A stretch of 64,000 nucleotides of DNA from positions 434,001 through 498,000 of the forward strand of contig CAZVVT010000001.1 in NCBI GenBank assembly GCA_964630595.1, given 5' to 3'. The notes below the pieces were generated by a model that saw only the letters and a program-made list of their open reading frames with translations, was not told where the DNA came from and did no database searches. This stretch comes from CAZVVT01 sp964630595 (GTDB lineage: Bacteria > Chlamydiota > Chlamydiia > Chlamydiales > VFKH01). The position numbers were made by a program, and so were the translations under genes. Every line of letters begins with the position of its first letter. Within the stretch, counting starts at the first letter, position 1. Below, piece after piece: positions 8,486 to 16,535 of the stretch.

Positions 8486-9609
8486 ACTGACTCCACAACA
8501 ACAATAACGACAATGCCATATTGCAGTGACTGTGTGGGCACATACACCTTAACGGCAGGCAAACTAGCCTTCACATAAGCAAGTTTGATTTGGTAGGCAA
8601 TATCTTCTAGTTCATCAATCGTGAGCTTTTGTTTTGCATAGCGATTCGCGATTCTGTTCAGTTGCTCGGTTGAAAGAAGAGAGGCTCCTACAACGGTGAC
8701 GCAGTTTACCTGCACACATGCTCCTGGACCCCTTTCGTCTACCAAACGAGGCATAGAGCGAATCGGCGGCGCGTACACTTTCGCAGCGGGCGAGCAAGAG
8801 CCTTGCGGCTGCTTCTCGCAACAAGGTGATGGACACTGGCAAGGCTGCGGGCAACGGCACGGCTGTGGGCAGCAGGGTTGTGGTTGCACGTCGCAGCAGG
8901 GCGATGGACACTGGCAAGGTGGCGGACAGCGGCAGGGCTGCGGGCAACAAACGGAGGGCTGCACAACAGGTATGACAGGACAACAGGGCTCTGTGGGCTG
9001 CGGCGCGGGCTGCGTAGAGGGACACCACTGCACATTGCAGAAGGGTTCAGGAAGTGGGTAATCAGGCTCTGGGTAGGGACCGGTGTCCTCACAGCATTGG
9101 TCCTGCCAGGTATTGATGGTCTCCGGAGTAATCACCAGGCCAGGCTCAGGTTCTTGAGGGGGAAAAACTGTCTCAGTAGGAGCCGGTGCTGGTGCTGGCG
9201 TAGGCGCAACAACTGCTGGAGGAGTCGGTGTTGGGGTAGGCGCAACAACTGCTGGAGGAGCCGGTGCTGGAACAACTGGCTGCGGGGCGGGAAGCGGCAG
9301 GAGAGTAGAGGGAGTGGGGTTGAGTGGAATGGGATCTTCGAAGGTGCTTTCTACCACCGGAGTGATCCAAAAACCTCCTCCAAGAGAGGTCGAAGTAGGC
9401 TCCGCCTGGCCCGGCTCATCCTGGCTAATGTCGATCCCGTAGCCCTCTTCTTCATCCGAAGTATCGGGCGTTACAGGCAGATCATAGCCCTCTTCATCGT
9501 CGTCCAGCTCAACAGATTCGCTTTCGTCCGGAGGCGAAGAGTTCTCCGCCCGCAAGGGAGCAGAGGCAAAAAGGGTAAGCAAACCTAAAGCCAACAGCAC
9601 TTGGATCAT
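8482..9609 (-). CDS. Secreted Cys/Pro-rich protein with solitary C-terminal POTRA-like domain
   Basis: The 375-residue protein starts with a signal peptide (MIQVLLALGLLTLFASAPLRA). An acidic segment (ELDDDEEGYD) and a Pro/Ala linker of repeated PAVVAPTP units come next. The central region of about 100 residues carries roughly 25 cysteines, including two 25-residue tandem units of the CCPQPCRCP type. The final ~75 residues (VTVVGASLLSTEQLNRIAN, TIDELEDIAYQI, KVYVPTQSL) match the POTRA-like domain of the next gene and of ShlB-type transporters, but no beta-barrel follows. Chlamydial outer envelopes are held together by disulfide-linked Cys-rich proteins (OmcA/OmcB), so a cross-linked envelope role is a reasonable inference. 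The two genes form an overlapping pair. Confidence 0.75.
   Translation of the reverse strand: MIQVLLALGLLTLFASAPLRAENSSPPDESESVELDDDEEGYDLPVTPDTSDEEEGYGIDISQDEPGQAEPTSTSLGGGFWITPVVESTFEDPIPLNPTPSTLLPLPAPQPVVPAPAPPAVVAPTPTPTPPAVVAPTPAPAPAPTETVFPPQEPEPGLVITPETINTWQDQCCEDTGPYPEPDYPLPEPFCNVQWCPSTQPAPQPTEPCCPVIPVVQPSVCCPQPCRCPPPCQCPSPCCDVQPQPCCPQPCRCPQPCQCPSPCCEKQPQGSCSPAAKVYAPPIRSMPRLVDERGPGACVQVNCVTVVGASLLSTEQLNRIANRYAKQKLTIDELEDIAYQIKLAYVKASLPAVKVYVPTQSLQYGIVVIVVVESV
8800..8949 (-). repeat. Two 75-bp tandem units coding Cys/Pro-rich 25-residue repeats
   Basis: Units at 8875-8949 and 8800-8874 encode near-identical 25-residue blocks starting CCPQPCRCP and containing CQCPSPCC. Each unit has eight cysteines. 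The conserved 17-base word around GATGGACACTGGCAAGG recurs exactly 75 bp apart (8828 and 8903). The unit length is a codon multiple, so copy-number change would keep the frame. Confidence 0.85.
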
Positions 9610-9619
9610 CTTACCCTCA

Positions 9620-9649
9620 GTTATCTGGCACTCTTCATTTTCCTGTCAA
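9620..9649 (-). promoter_or_regulatory. Possible promoter for the POTRA-protein pair
   Basis: On the minus strand TTGACA (9649-9644) is a perfect -35 box. It is followed after 18 nt by GATAAC (9625-9620), a 4/6 match to the -10 box. The predicted start would fall about 4 nt before the ATG at 9609, inside the GAGGG ribosome binding site, which argues against it. Kept as tentative. Confidence 0.3.
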
Positions 9650-9656
9650 AGAACCT

Positions 9657-10847
9657 TCAAAGTTCCTCTGATTCGCTGTAGTACTTGCTTCTCCAATCTA
9701 CGGCAGAGGGAGGATTAACAGCTGGCGGAGGTCCTTCGGGCGGTAAGGCCGGGCCTTTTGCCTCACCTGTCGGTGCCACAACGGATACTCCAGCGCTTGC
9801 AGCGGCTTCCACACCTGGTTTTCTCTCAGGCACACCTCCTCCAGAAGGAGCAAGCTCGGCAGGACGAGGATCCTCTCCTCCTGCACGAACAACCGGTGGA
9901 GGCGGCGCTGCTGGTTCTGCCGGTCGCTCCGGCGGTGTTGTTGACGCAGCACCGTCTGCAGCCGCTCCGCCACGAAGCGCTACGTCCAACTCGGACTCTT
10001 CGCTTGATTTCCCTTCCGGCGCAGTAAATCTGATCGGAGCGGAGAAAGGAGGTGCTATGCCTACTGCCCTTTCTGCTGGAATAGCTCCCCCCATCAAAAT
10101 TGTCGCATAATCTCGAGCGGAGAGCTCTCCTTCCATAATTTGTGAGAGGTTGAGTTGACCTCGAATCGCAGAAAGACCCTCGGGCTCCACCGCTGTTAAC
10201 CCACGTCTTGCAATCTCTTGCGCGATCAGACGGCGTAAATAGCTGTCTTTTATGTCGCCCATCTTCGCACCAAATAACAATGTGCGCACTTGATCCAAAA
10301 CCTGTTTTACCTGACTTCTATCGAGTGGAGTTGCCTCTGCACTTTTACATAAGTTAATATCTGCGTACGAACGCAGTGCCTCATCAAACCGACCCAGAGT
10401 CACGCTTACCGCCCCGTGAGCGGCCAGTCTCGCTACTCCCGGCGGACTGTCAGCTGGTCTCTCTGCAGCACCACCAGTATTCAGCACCCTGGCTTCTTCG
10501 TAGATACGCATCTGCGTTAGCCATTTTTCCACCGCAAGCCGCCCTCCAAACATGAGATCAACGACTCTGGAAGCCGTTTCTTGTTGCTTTAGAGTCAGAG
10601 CTTCCTCCTTTTGCCAAAGATGCTTAAAAATCTCTCTTTGGTAGGGTGTTAACGCTTTCGCAGTAATAAAATCGGCAAGCGGAATGCGTCTTTCTGAACA
10701 GCAGCTGAACAGCCGTCCCAAAAAAGAGCCGGTATCAGCCTCTGCCTTTGGCGATATCCCTGTAGTAATATTTACCGTACCAGTATTGCACAACGTTGCA
10801 AAGCACCCAGCACACCCACCCACATCTACTCTCGTACCAGACGCCAT
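9657..10847 (-). CDS. Hypothetical protein with helical N-terminus and Pro/Ala-rich tail
   Basis: I do not recognise this 396-residue protein. There is no signal peptide. Cysteines cluster near the N-terminus (GGCAGC, SCCSE). Residues from about 50 to 260 look helical, with segments such as LTPYQREIFKHLWQKEEALTL and SYLRRLIAQEIARRGLTAVE. From about 260 on the protein is low in complexity, full of Pro, Ala, Gly and Glu (TTPPERPAEPAAPPPPVV), and ends in WRSKYYSESEEL. A disordered tail with no signal peptide is common in chlamydial type III effectors, but that is only a suggestion. A strong GGAGGAG ribosome site lies just before the ATG. It precedes the POTRA pair by 47 bp in the same direction and may share a transcript. 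Confidence 0.65.
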   Translation of the reverse strand: MASGTRVDVGGCAGCFATLCNTGTVNITTGISPKAEADTGSFLGRLFSCCSERRIPLADFITAKALTPYQREIFKHLWQKEEALTLKQQETASRVVDLMFGGRLAVEKWLTQMRIYEEARVLNTGGAAERPADSPPGVARLAAHGAVSVTLGRFDEALRSYADINLCKSAEATPLDRSQVKQVLDQVRTLLFGAKMGDIKDSYLRRLIAQEIARRGLTAVEPEGLSAIRGQLNLSQIMEGELSARDYATILMGGAIPAERAVGIAPPFSAPIRFTAPEGKSSEESELDVALRGGAAADGAASTTPPERPAEPAAPPPPVVRAGGEDPRPAELAPSGGGVPERKPGVEAAASAGVSVVAPTGEAKGPALPPEGPPPAVNPPSAVDWRSKYYSESEEL

Positions 10848-10922
10848 ACACCTACTCCTCCAAAAAAATTTTTGTGATACCGAAGGTGTATGCTACTTCC
10901 GTAAAGATTTGATGAAAAGAGT

Positions 10923-12746
10923 TTAGAAAATTCTGCGCAGATCCCAGTAAGTGACGAAGAGGAAGAAGCCGATGAGCAAAATCACGAAGGGAAAGACGAT
11001 GCGCTCAAAGAGTTTGGGGCTCACTTTTTGGCCGCTGATCATCTCGTACAGAGAGAGCAAAATATAGCCCCCATCAAGAACAGGAAGAGGGAGAAGATTC
11101 AGCAAGCCTAAGTTGATGGAGATGAAAGCAACCCAATAAACAGCCTCGAGAATGCCTCTAGAGGAGTTGTTTTGAATAACGTTGACGATGCCGATGGGAC
11201 CACTGAGAGCTTTGGGACTGATAGTGCCCGTAGCGAGCGAGCGCAGCGTTTGCCCTACCTCTGTGAAAGCGCCCACAAAGAGCTGCTGAGGTGTGGGATT
11301 GTAGCGCACAGGAAGGTCTGTGAGGGGGATGCCCAACTTTAAGCGCGCCACCTCTTCATCGAAGAGCGGCAGAAGTTGTGCCCGTTTTTCACTGTCGCTT
11401 TCCGCTTCCAAGCGTCGGCGCATCTCAGCCACACTGCGCTGAAACTCCGCTCTCCACTCCGGGCTAACGGCGAATTCCGCTTGCGGTTTGGCCTCTACAG
11501 GTGTCAGGAGAACCAGATTGCCCACTGGAGTGCTATGACCCCCTACTTGAGCCACCATTTTTTCTATATCACTGCGATCCAGAAGAGAGTCAAAGTAGCT
11601 GTTCGCCTCCGCTGCAGAGAGGTCTTCTCGATACTGCACACCGCGCTGGACAATGATTGCCACGCGATGCACCTGCAAGGCACGCAAAATATCGGCGCTC
11701 GTAGCCACAGCAACTCCATCGACAGCAATAATGCGATCGCCGCGCTGCAGATCCATCCCAATCGCTCTGTCGACAACACCCGTGTCGGTCAATTCGTACG
11801 GGATCGTCATCAGCGAGGTCCAGCGGCCGCGCAAACCAGAGGTGTACTGCTGGTCCATCAAGTCATCCACCGCACTCGGCGAAAAGCCCATTTGTCCGGC
11901 AGTCACACGCGGCACACGCACGACCATCCTTTGACCACCACGCAGAATGGTCAGGAGCGCCTTTTGCTCATTGATCAGGAAAGAGAGCTGCTCTTGTGAA
12001 TAGATGGTCTCTCCATCGGCCCACACCAATCGATCCCCTTCTTGAATGCCGCTGCCTTCCATGGGCACGCCGGGAAGCATGCCGCCTCGATAGATCAAGA
12101 AACTCGCGGGAGCCAAAATGCCCGTCGTCTTCAGCTGGCTGCCCTTCATTTCATAAGGAACGGCGCAGAAAGAAAAAGGAGCTAACCTTCCATTTTCTTG
12201 TATGTGTTGACCCGTCAATTGCACACAATCGCTGCTCGTCAGCGTCGCTTTCATCAAATTGATGAAAGTGTCGTAGGGTTGTCCATTGACCGTCTCAATG
12301 ATATCACCGGGTGCGACAGCTAGATGCGACTTGGCGTCAACAAAACCAACGCGGTTGGAAACCTCGTCATAATCCTTGATTCGGCCGCCACACGCCCAGA
12401 TCAGCCCGAAAAGAACAAAGCCGACGAGCAGATTGACCAAAGGTCCGGCAATGGCCACCTTCAAGCGATCGATGGGTTTTTTTCCAAAGAAGCCGTCGGC
12501 GGGGATTTTGCCCCCCTCTACCTGCATGCCGGCGATCTTGACATACCCGCCAAAGGGCATCCAACCTATCTGCCAGCGCACACCTTTGCGATCCCAGGCC
12601 AAAATAGGTTTGCCAAAGCCGATACTGAAGCACTCCACCCGCATTTTACAGCGGCGCGCCACCCAATAGTGGCCCCACTCGTGGACGAAAACAAGAATGC
12701 CGAGGGCAAAGACGGCTAAGATAACGGGAAGAAACTGGATCAACAT
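10923..12746 (-). CDS. rseP: Site-2 protease RseP (zinc metalloprotease, PDZ-containing)
   Basis: RseP cleaves transmembrane substrates within the inner membrane, typically anti-sigma factors or signal peptides. The first helix carries the zinc motif HEWGH (residues 22-26). WMPFGGYVKIAG follows, as in the family. Two PDZ-like regions lie in the middle (VAPGDIIETVNGQPYD; LQRGDRIIAVDGVAVAT). The last third has LGLLNLLPLPVLDGGYI, holding the third zinc ligand Asp, and a final membrane helix. At 607 residues it is longer than the E. coli protein and near the chlamydial size. The ATG overlaps the ytgD stop by 7 bp, so rseP is the last gene of the ytg transcript. In Chlamydia dxr lies between ytgD and rseP (from memory); here it does not. 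Confidence 0.92.
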   Translation of the reverse strand: MLIQFLPVILAVFALGILVFVHEWGHYWVARRCKMRVECFSIGFGKPILAWDRKGVRWQIGWMPFGGYVKIAGMQVEGGKIPADGFFGKKPIDRLKVAIAGPLVNLLVGFVLFGLIWACGGRIKDYDEVSNRVGFVDAKSHLAVAPGDIIETVNGQPYDTFINLMKATLTSSDCVQLTGQHIQENGRLAPFSFCAVPYEMKGSQLKTTGILAPASFLIYRGGMLPGVPMEGSGIQEGDRLVWADGETIYSQEQLSFLINEQKALLTILRGGQRMVVRVPRVTAGQMGFSPSAVDDLMDQQYTSGLRGRWTSLMTIPYELTDTGVVDRAIGMDLQRGDRIIAVDGVAVATSADILRALQVHRVAIIVQRGVQYREDLSAAEANSYFDSLLDRSDIEKMVAQVGGHSTPVGNLVLLTPVEAKPQAEFAVSPEWRAEFQRSVAEMRRRLEAESDSEKRAQLLPLFDEEVARLKLGIPLTDLPVRYNPTPQQLFVGAFTEVGQTLRSLATGTISPKALSGPIGIVNVIQNNSSRGILEAVYWVAFISINLGLLNLLPLPVLDGGYILLSLYEMISGQKVSPKLFERIVFPFVILLIGFFLFVTYWDLRRIF

Positions 12747-13639
12747 CGCCGAAATGATACGACGAGTGTAGCGATTGCAGCAACGCTAAGAAGCGTGGCA
12801 TAGAGTGCCCCGGTGGACAAAGCGGTGCCAAACTCGCTCAAAATATGCCTACTGAGGGCCACGGCAACAAAGGCCGCCGCTGCTGCCACCGTAAAGGCCA
12901 GCAGATGCATAGTGCCAAAGCGGCGCGCGAGACGGTGCCCAATGAGCCCCGGAGCAATCAGGCAAGCTAAAACAGCGACCACTCCAAAGGTGTGGATGCC
13001 GATGACCATGGCCGCGGCGCTTTCAACCATCAAAAGCCAAAAAAGGGAGCGCACGGGCAGCCCAACACTCTGCCCAAAGCGGGGATCAAAGCAGGCCATC
13101 TTCCACTCTTTGTAAAAAAGAATCTGCAACCCCAAAACAAGCCCCGCGATGACCCACAAGGGCCCAAGCTCGTCGCTCGTCAATGTGTCGGAGGAGCCCA
13201 TGATCACCGACGTCCCCAAATGGATATTCTTCGCATAAGAGGTAACGAGAAGCAGCGCGAGGGCAAAAAGAGCGGTAAAGACCAATCCAATCGCCGCATC
13301 TTCCTGCAGCCGCACATAGGTGCGAAAAAAACCCACCAGCGCACAGGTGAGCACCGCCGCAAGAATGCCGCCGATGAAAAAGGAATCGGCGGCGAAAAGA
13401 TCGCCCATGATCAACCACACCACGACCACTCCTAAAAGGGTGGTATGCGAGAGCGCGTTGGCCAACATGGTCAACCGCTTGTAGATCAACATGGGGCCAA
13501 TGATCGCGGCCGTGACGCTAAAGGCTAAAAGCGCCATGAGCTGCACTTCGTCGGGCGCTAGCGATTCTGCCCCCTGCACAAGCCGCTGCCCTAACGTAGC
13601 AAAAAACGAAAAGAAATCGGCGCCGCGGTAGGGATTCAC
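12740..13639 (-). CDS. ytgD: Metal ABC transporter permease YtgD
   Basis: The 299-residue protein is a member of the ABC-3 (ZnuB/MntB) permease family with about eight hydrophobic helices. Family markers are PMLIYKRLTMLANALSHTTLLGVVV near the start and IHTFGVVAVLACLIAPGLIGHRLARR in the second half. It would form the membrane channel, together with the permease part of YtgC, for Fe or Mn captured by YtgA and driven by YtgB. Its ATG overlaps the end of ytgC(R) by 4 bp, and its stop overlaps rseP. The N-terminus MNPYRGADFF is kept because it gives the coupled overlap. Confidence 0.9.
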   Translation of the reverse strand: MNPYRGADFFSFFATLGQRLVQGAESLAPDEVQLMALLAFSVTAAIIGPMLIYKRLTMLANALSHTTLLGVVVVWLIMGDLFAADSFFIGGILAAVLTCALVGFFRTYVRLQEDAAIGLVFTALFALALLLVTSYAKNIHLGTSVIMGSSDTLTSDELGPLWVIAGLVLGLQILFYKEWKMACFDPRFGQSVGLPVRSLFWLLMVESAAAMVIGIHTFGVVAVLACLIAPGLIGHRLARRFGTMHLLAFTVAAAAAFVAVALSRHILSEFGTALSTGALYATLLSVAAIATLVVSFRRC

Positions 13640-14811
13640 TTCTTCCTCGGGATGGGTTGACGATGCGGATCCAAGTGAGGAAAGCCGAGGAGCTGCTCGA
13701 TTTCCTGCTCCATCTCAGCAGTGATCTTGTGCTCCGCCTCTTCCGCAATGGCATGCACAGCCTCTTTATCCAAGCCCACCTCTTCGGTGAGGTAGAGTTC
13801 AAAAAGGCGGTGGAGGCGAATGACATGCATCGCTCTTTCTCGCCCCTTTTCTGTCAGACTGTGGTCCGAGTATAAATATCCTTTACACACCAAAAGAAAG
13901 AGCAACCACGCCGATTCCTCTATCTTGCGTTCTTTGACAAGCGCTTTGAGAACGTTTTCTGCGCGAATCTTGAAGCGACTGCGAAGGCTACGCACAAGAG
14001 TGGCTACAAAGCCGCGACCAGGAGCAAAGAGAAGGCTCAGTAGAGCTATGGCGGAGGCAATCAGGCTCACGATAGGTCCTGTGGGGATGTTGTAGCTCCA
14101 ACTTAAAGCAACCCCTAGCAAAGCACTGGCGGCCGCAACGAGTGCGGAAACCATGAGCATGCAGCTCAAGCTTTTCACCCAAGCGCGCGCTGCAATGGCC
14201 GGAGCAATGAGCATCGCGGAGAGAAGCACAACACCGAGAGTGCGAATTCCGAGAACAACCACCGCTAACGTCAGTGCTGCAATCCCGATACGAGAAAAGC
14301 GCAAGCCCTGGGTCTGCGCAAAACTCTCATCAAAAAGGGTGGCCAGAATCTGTTTGTAGAGCAGCACCAAAACGGTAATGACAACGGCCGCCAAAATTGC
14401 AAAGAGCAGCGCGTCATTTTCCGACAAGGTGGCTGCCTGGCCGAAGAGGTAGTGGTTGGCCGAGCGCCAGCTTTGCGGGAAAGCGCGTTGCACACCACTG
14501 GCAAGAAGGGTCCCGACGGCGAAAAAAGCCGAAAGGGTGAAGCTTAAAGAAAGATCTTGGCTCATGCCTTTTTTGCGCAACAAACTCGCCAGCAACCAAC
14601 CCGCACAAGCCATTACTGCAGCACATACAACTGTGATTACCCCCAAGCTACTTACAAACAACGCAGCGATGACAATCCCGGGAAAGGTGGCGTGACTTAA
14701 ACATTCCGCAATCAACAGCTGCTTGCGCGCAAAAAGCAAAACACCCACCAACCCCAGCGCAATCGCCATGAAGAGAGAAGCAATCATGGGAGTGAGTAAG
14801 AGTTGATCCAT
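13636..14811 (-). CDS. ytgC: YtgC(R): metal ABC permease fused to a DtxR-like regulator domain
   Basis: The start is MDQLLLTPMIASLF, whose ATG overlaps the ytgB stop by 1 bp, giving 391 residues. Residues 1 to about 270 are an ABC-3 permease (RKQLLIAECLSHATFPGIVI; IRTLGVVLLSAMLIAPAIAARAW). The C-terminal ~120 residues are soluble. They read KERKIEESAWLLFLLVCKGYL, SLTEKGRERAMHVIRLHRLFELYLTEE and VHAIAEEAEHKITAEMEQEIEQLLGFPHLDPHRQPIP, the pattern of a DtxR/MntR winged helix and dimerisation domain. In C. trachomatis this YtgR part is released by cleavage and acts as an iron-dependent repressor (known). The same organisation here implies metal feedback on the operon. Confidence 0.9.
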   Translation of the reverse strand: MDQLLLTPMIASLFMAIALGLVGVLLFARKQLLIAECLSHATFPGIVIAALFVSSLGVITVVCAAVMACAGWLLASLLRKKGMSQDLSLSFTLSAFFAVGTLLASGVQRAFPQSWRSANHYLFGQAATLSENDALLFAILAAVVITVLVLLYKQILATLFDESFAQTQGLRFSRIGIAALTLAVVVLGIRTLGVVLLSAMLIAPAIAARAWVKSLSCMLMVSALVAAASALLGVALSWSYNIPTGPIVSLIASAIALLSLLFAPGRGFVATLVRSLRSRFKIRAENVLKALVKERKIEESAWLLFLLVCKGYLYSDHSLTEKGRERAMHVIRLHRLFELYLTEEVGLDKEAVHAIAEEAEHKITAEMEQEIEQLLGFPHLDPHRQPIPRKK

Positions 14812-15539
14812 TATTGTGTCACAGCGTCGAAAATTTTGGGTTGAGCACCAAAGGTTTTCTGGATGTTTTCTTCGGTGCACACCTGCGCCGTTATACCGGA
14901 GGCAATCAGGCGACGGTTGAGCAAAATACACGAGTCAAAATAGCGTTTCAGCGTGGCCAAATCGTGGTGTACAATCAATATGGTTTTGCCCTCATCGCGC
15001 AGGGCACTGAGCTGCTCAATCAGCAGCTCTTCGGTCACCTTGTCAACGCCGGCAAAGGGCTCATCCATGAGAAGAATTTCCGCGCCCTGCATCAGAGCGC
15101 GAGCAATGAAGAGTCGCTGTTTTTGTCCGCCAGATAAGGAGCTAATTGGTTGATCGGCAAAGGACTGCATGTTGAGCTGAGACAGCAGCTGATCGGCCTG
15201 GGCGTGTTCTTTTTGAGATGGGCGGCGGAAAATTCCCAAACGACCATAGCAGCCCATCAAAACAACGCCTCGTCCCGTGATGGGAAAATCCCAATCCACA
15301 CTGTCGCGCTGAGGCACATAGGCCACCTTAGTGCGCACCGCTTTCAAAGGTTGGCCCAAAAAACGCACCGACCCACAGCTGGTGCGCACAAGCCCCAGCA
15401 TCGCTTTCAGCAGCGTGCTCTTGCCGGCACCGTTGGGTCCTGCAATTGCCACCAACGTGCCTGCAGGAATACGAAAGGTGAGATCCCACAACACAGGCTT
15501 TTCATTGAAATGAACGGAAAGACCTTCTACCTCGATCAT
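14811..15539 (-). CDS. ytgB: Metal ABC transporter ATP-binding protein YtgB
   Basis: This 242-residue ATPase powers metal import through YtgC/YtgD. It has Walker A GPNGAGKSTL, the Q-loop AYVPQRDSVDWDFPIT typical of the Mn/Zn/Fe branch, signature LSGGQKQRLFIARAL, Walker B ILLMDEPFAGVD and the switch His in ILIVHHDLATL. The length is normal. Its ATG overlaps the ytgA stop by 4 bp and its stop touches the ytgC start, so all four genes are tightly coupled. Confidence 0.95.
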   Translation of the reverse strand: MIEVEGLSVHFNEKPVLWDLTFRIPAGTLVAIAGPNGAGKSTLLKAMLGLVRTSCGSVRFLGQPLKAVRTKVAYVPQRDSVDWDFPITGRGVVLMGCYGRLGIFRRPSQKEHAQADQLLSQLNMQSFADQPISSLSGGQKQRLFIARALMQGAEILLMDEPFAGVDKVTEELLIEQLSALRDEGKTILIVHHDLATLKRYFDSCILLNRRLIASGITAQVCTEENIQKTFGAQPKIFDAVTQ

Positions 15540-16459
15540 TGCAGTCCCTCACGAATCACTTGAGCATTGTAGAGAACCATGCCCTCCCACAAAGCCGCCT
15601 GACTCTCTTTGGGTCCCAGAGTGTCGCTGTAGAGGGGCTTTTCTGCGATGGAGACAGTAACCCCCTCCCCTTTTGCTACTGTGACAATGCGCTCAATGGC
15701 ATCTCGGTTCACCGCCTCTTCCACAAAAACAACGGGGATGGCGTGACGCTTGATCTGCGAAATAATGGTACGCAGGTCGGACAAACTAATCTGGCCGTCA
15801 GGAGCCAGCCCCTCGGGGGCAAAACAGTGGTTCTGCCAGTCGGTCACGTTGAAATAGGCGCGCACAAAATAGTGAAAGGCGTCGTGGCAAGTAACAAGAT
15901 AGCGACACTGCGGCGGAATATGCGCAATCTCCTCGCGAACTTGGCGGTCGAGCTGCTGAAGCCGCGCGCTGAGTTGTGCCGCACGCTGCCGGTATTGGGC
16001 CGCATGTTCTGGATCTGCTTCACAAAGCGCCTGCTCAATGAAGGGCACGCTGCGCGCAAATAGCGCCACATCCATCCAGATGTGCGGATCGAGCTCGGAG
16101 GCGCTGTGAATAATAGCCGAAGGCTCCTGCTTCAGGATCAAATCGCCCAAACCCACCGCATGTGGGGAGTTTTTGAGCCATCGACAAAGGCTCGCTCCGT
16201 GCTCTAACCCTAAACCGTTGTAGAAAACCAGCCGCGCATCAAAAAGTTTTTCCTCATCCCCTTTGACGAATTCGTACGAATGAGGATCGAGCCCCTCCCC
16301 GATGAGAGTATCCACGAATACCTCCTCTCCGCCCACCGCCTGTACGATGTCGGCAATCATGGCTGTTGTGGCTACAACCCGTAACTGAGTGGAATCCGCA
16401 GGAGCTTTAGAGCCGCAGGAGGCCAACAAAATAAGGGCTATGAAGAGAATATTTTTCAT
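15536..16459 (-). CDS. ytgA: Metal-binding lipoprotein YtgA (ABC transporter substrate-binding)
   Basis: YtgA captures Fe or Mn outside the inner membrane and delivers it to YtgC/D. The 307-residue precursor has a lipoprotein signal MKNILFIALILLASCGSK with the lipidation Cys at 15. The cluster A-I ligands of the family are visible: LDPHSYEFVKGD (first His), LDPHIWMDV (second His), the C-terminal VFVEEAVNRD Glu and PLYSDTLG Asp. It opens the ytg operon. Upstream, between it and the divergent gene, lies a short palindrome (16479-16490) that might be an operator. Homology to cluster A-I metal proteins is clear; the metal is inferred from the chlamydial system. Confidence 0.92.
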   Translation of the reverse strand: MKNILFIALILLASCGSKAPADSTQLRVVATTAMIADIVQAVGGEEVFVDTLIGEGLDPHSYEFVKGDEEKLFDARLVFYNGLGLEHGASLCRWLKNSPHAVGLGDLILKQEPSAIIHSASELDPHIWMDVALFARSVPFIEQALCEADPEHAAQYRQRAAQLSARLQQLDRQVREEIAHIPPQCRYLVTCHDAFHYFVRAYFNVTDWQNHCFAPEGLAPDGQISLSDLRTIISQIKRHAIPVVFVEEAVNRDAIERIVTVAKGEGVTVSIAEKPLYSDTLGPKESQAALWEGMVLYNAQVIREGLQ

Positions 16460-16478
16460 CTGAAAGAGGCAAATTGTA

Positions 16479-16490
16479 TCAAATACTTGA
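16479..16490. promoter_or_regulatory. Short imperfect palindrome upstream of ytgA
   Basis: TCAAATACTTGA matches its own reverse complement at 10 of 12 positions. It lies 20 bp before the ytgA start, in the 76-bp gap between two divergent genes, where a YtgR operator would be expected. I know of no consensus it fits, so the call rests on position and symmetry only. Confidence 0.25.
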
Positions 16491-16535
16491 AATTAATCGT
16501 TGAAGTTTTCAATAGTCTCCCCCGAGGTTGCTAAA

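Noticed and set aside
8800..8949. Tandem repeats considered as a CRISPR array
   Set aside because: Units are adjacent with no spacers and keep the reading frame of a secreted protein.
8878..9588. Plus-strand open frame of 236 codons over the Cys-rich gene
   Set aside because: Repeat-driven antisense frame rich in Arg and Trp, without ribosome site; the minus-strand gene has a signal peptide and POTRA domain.
9685..10110. Plus-strand Gly/Pro/Ala-rich frame
   Set aside because: Antisense of the low-complexity tail of the 396-residue protein.
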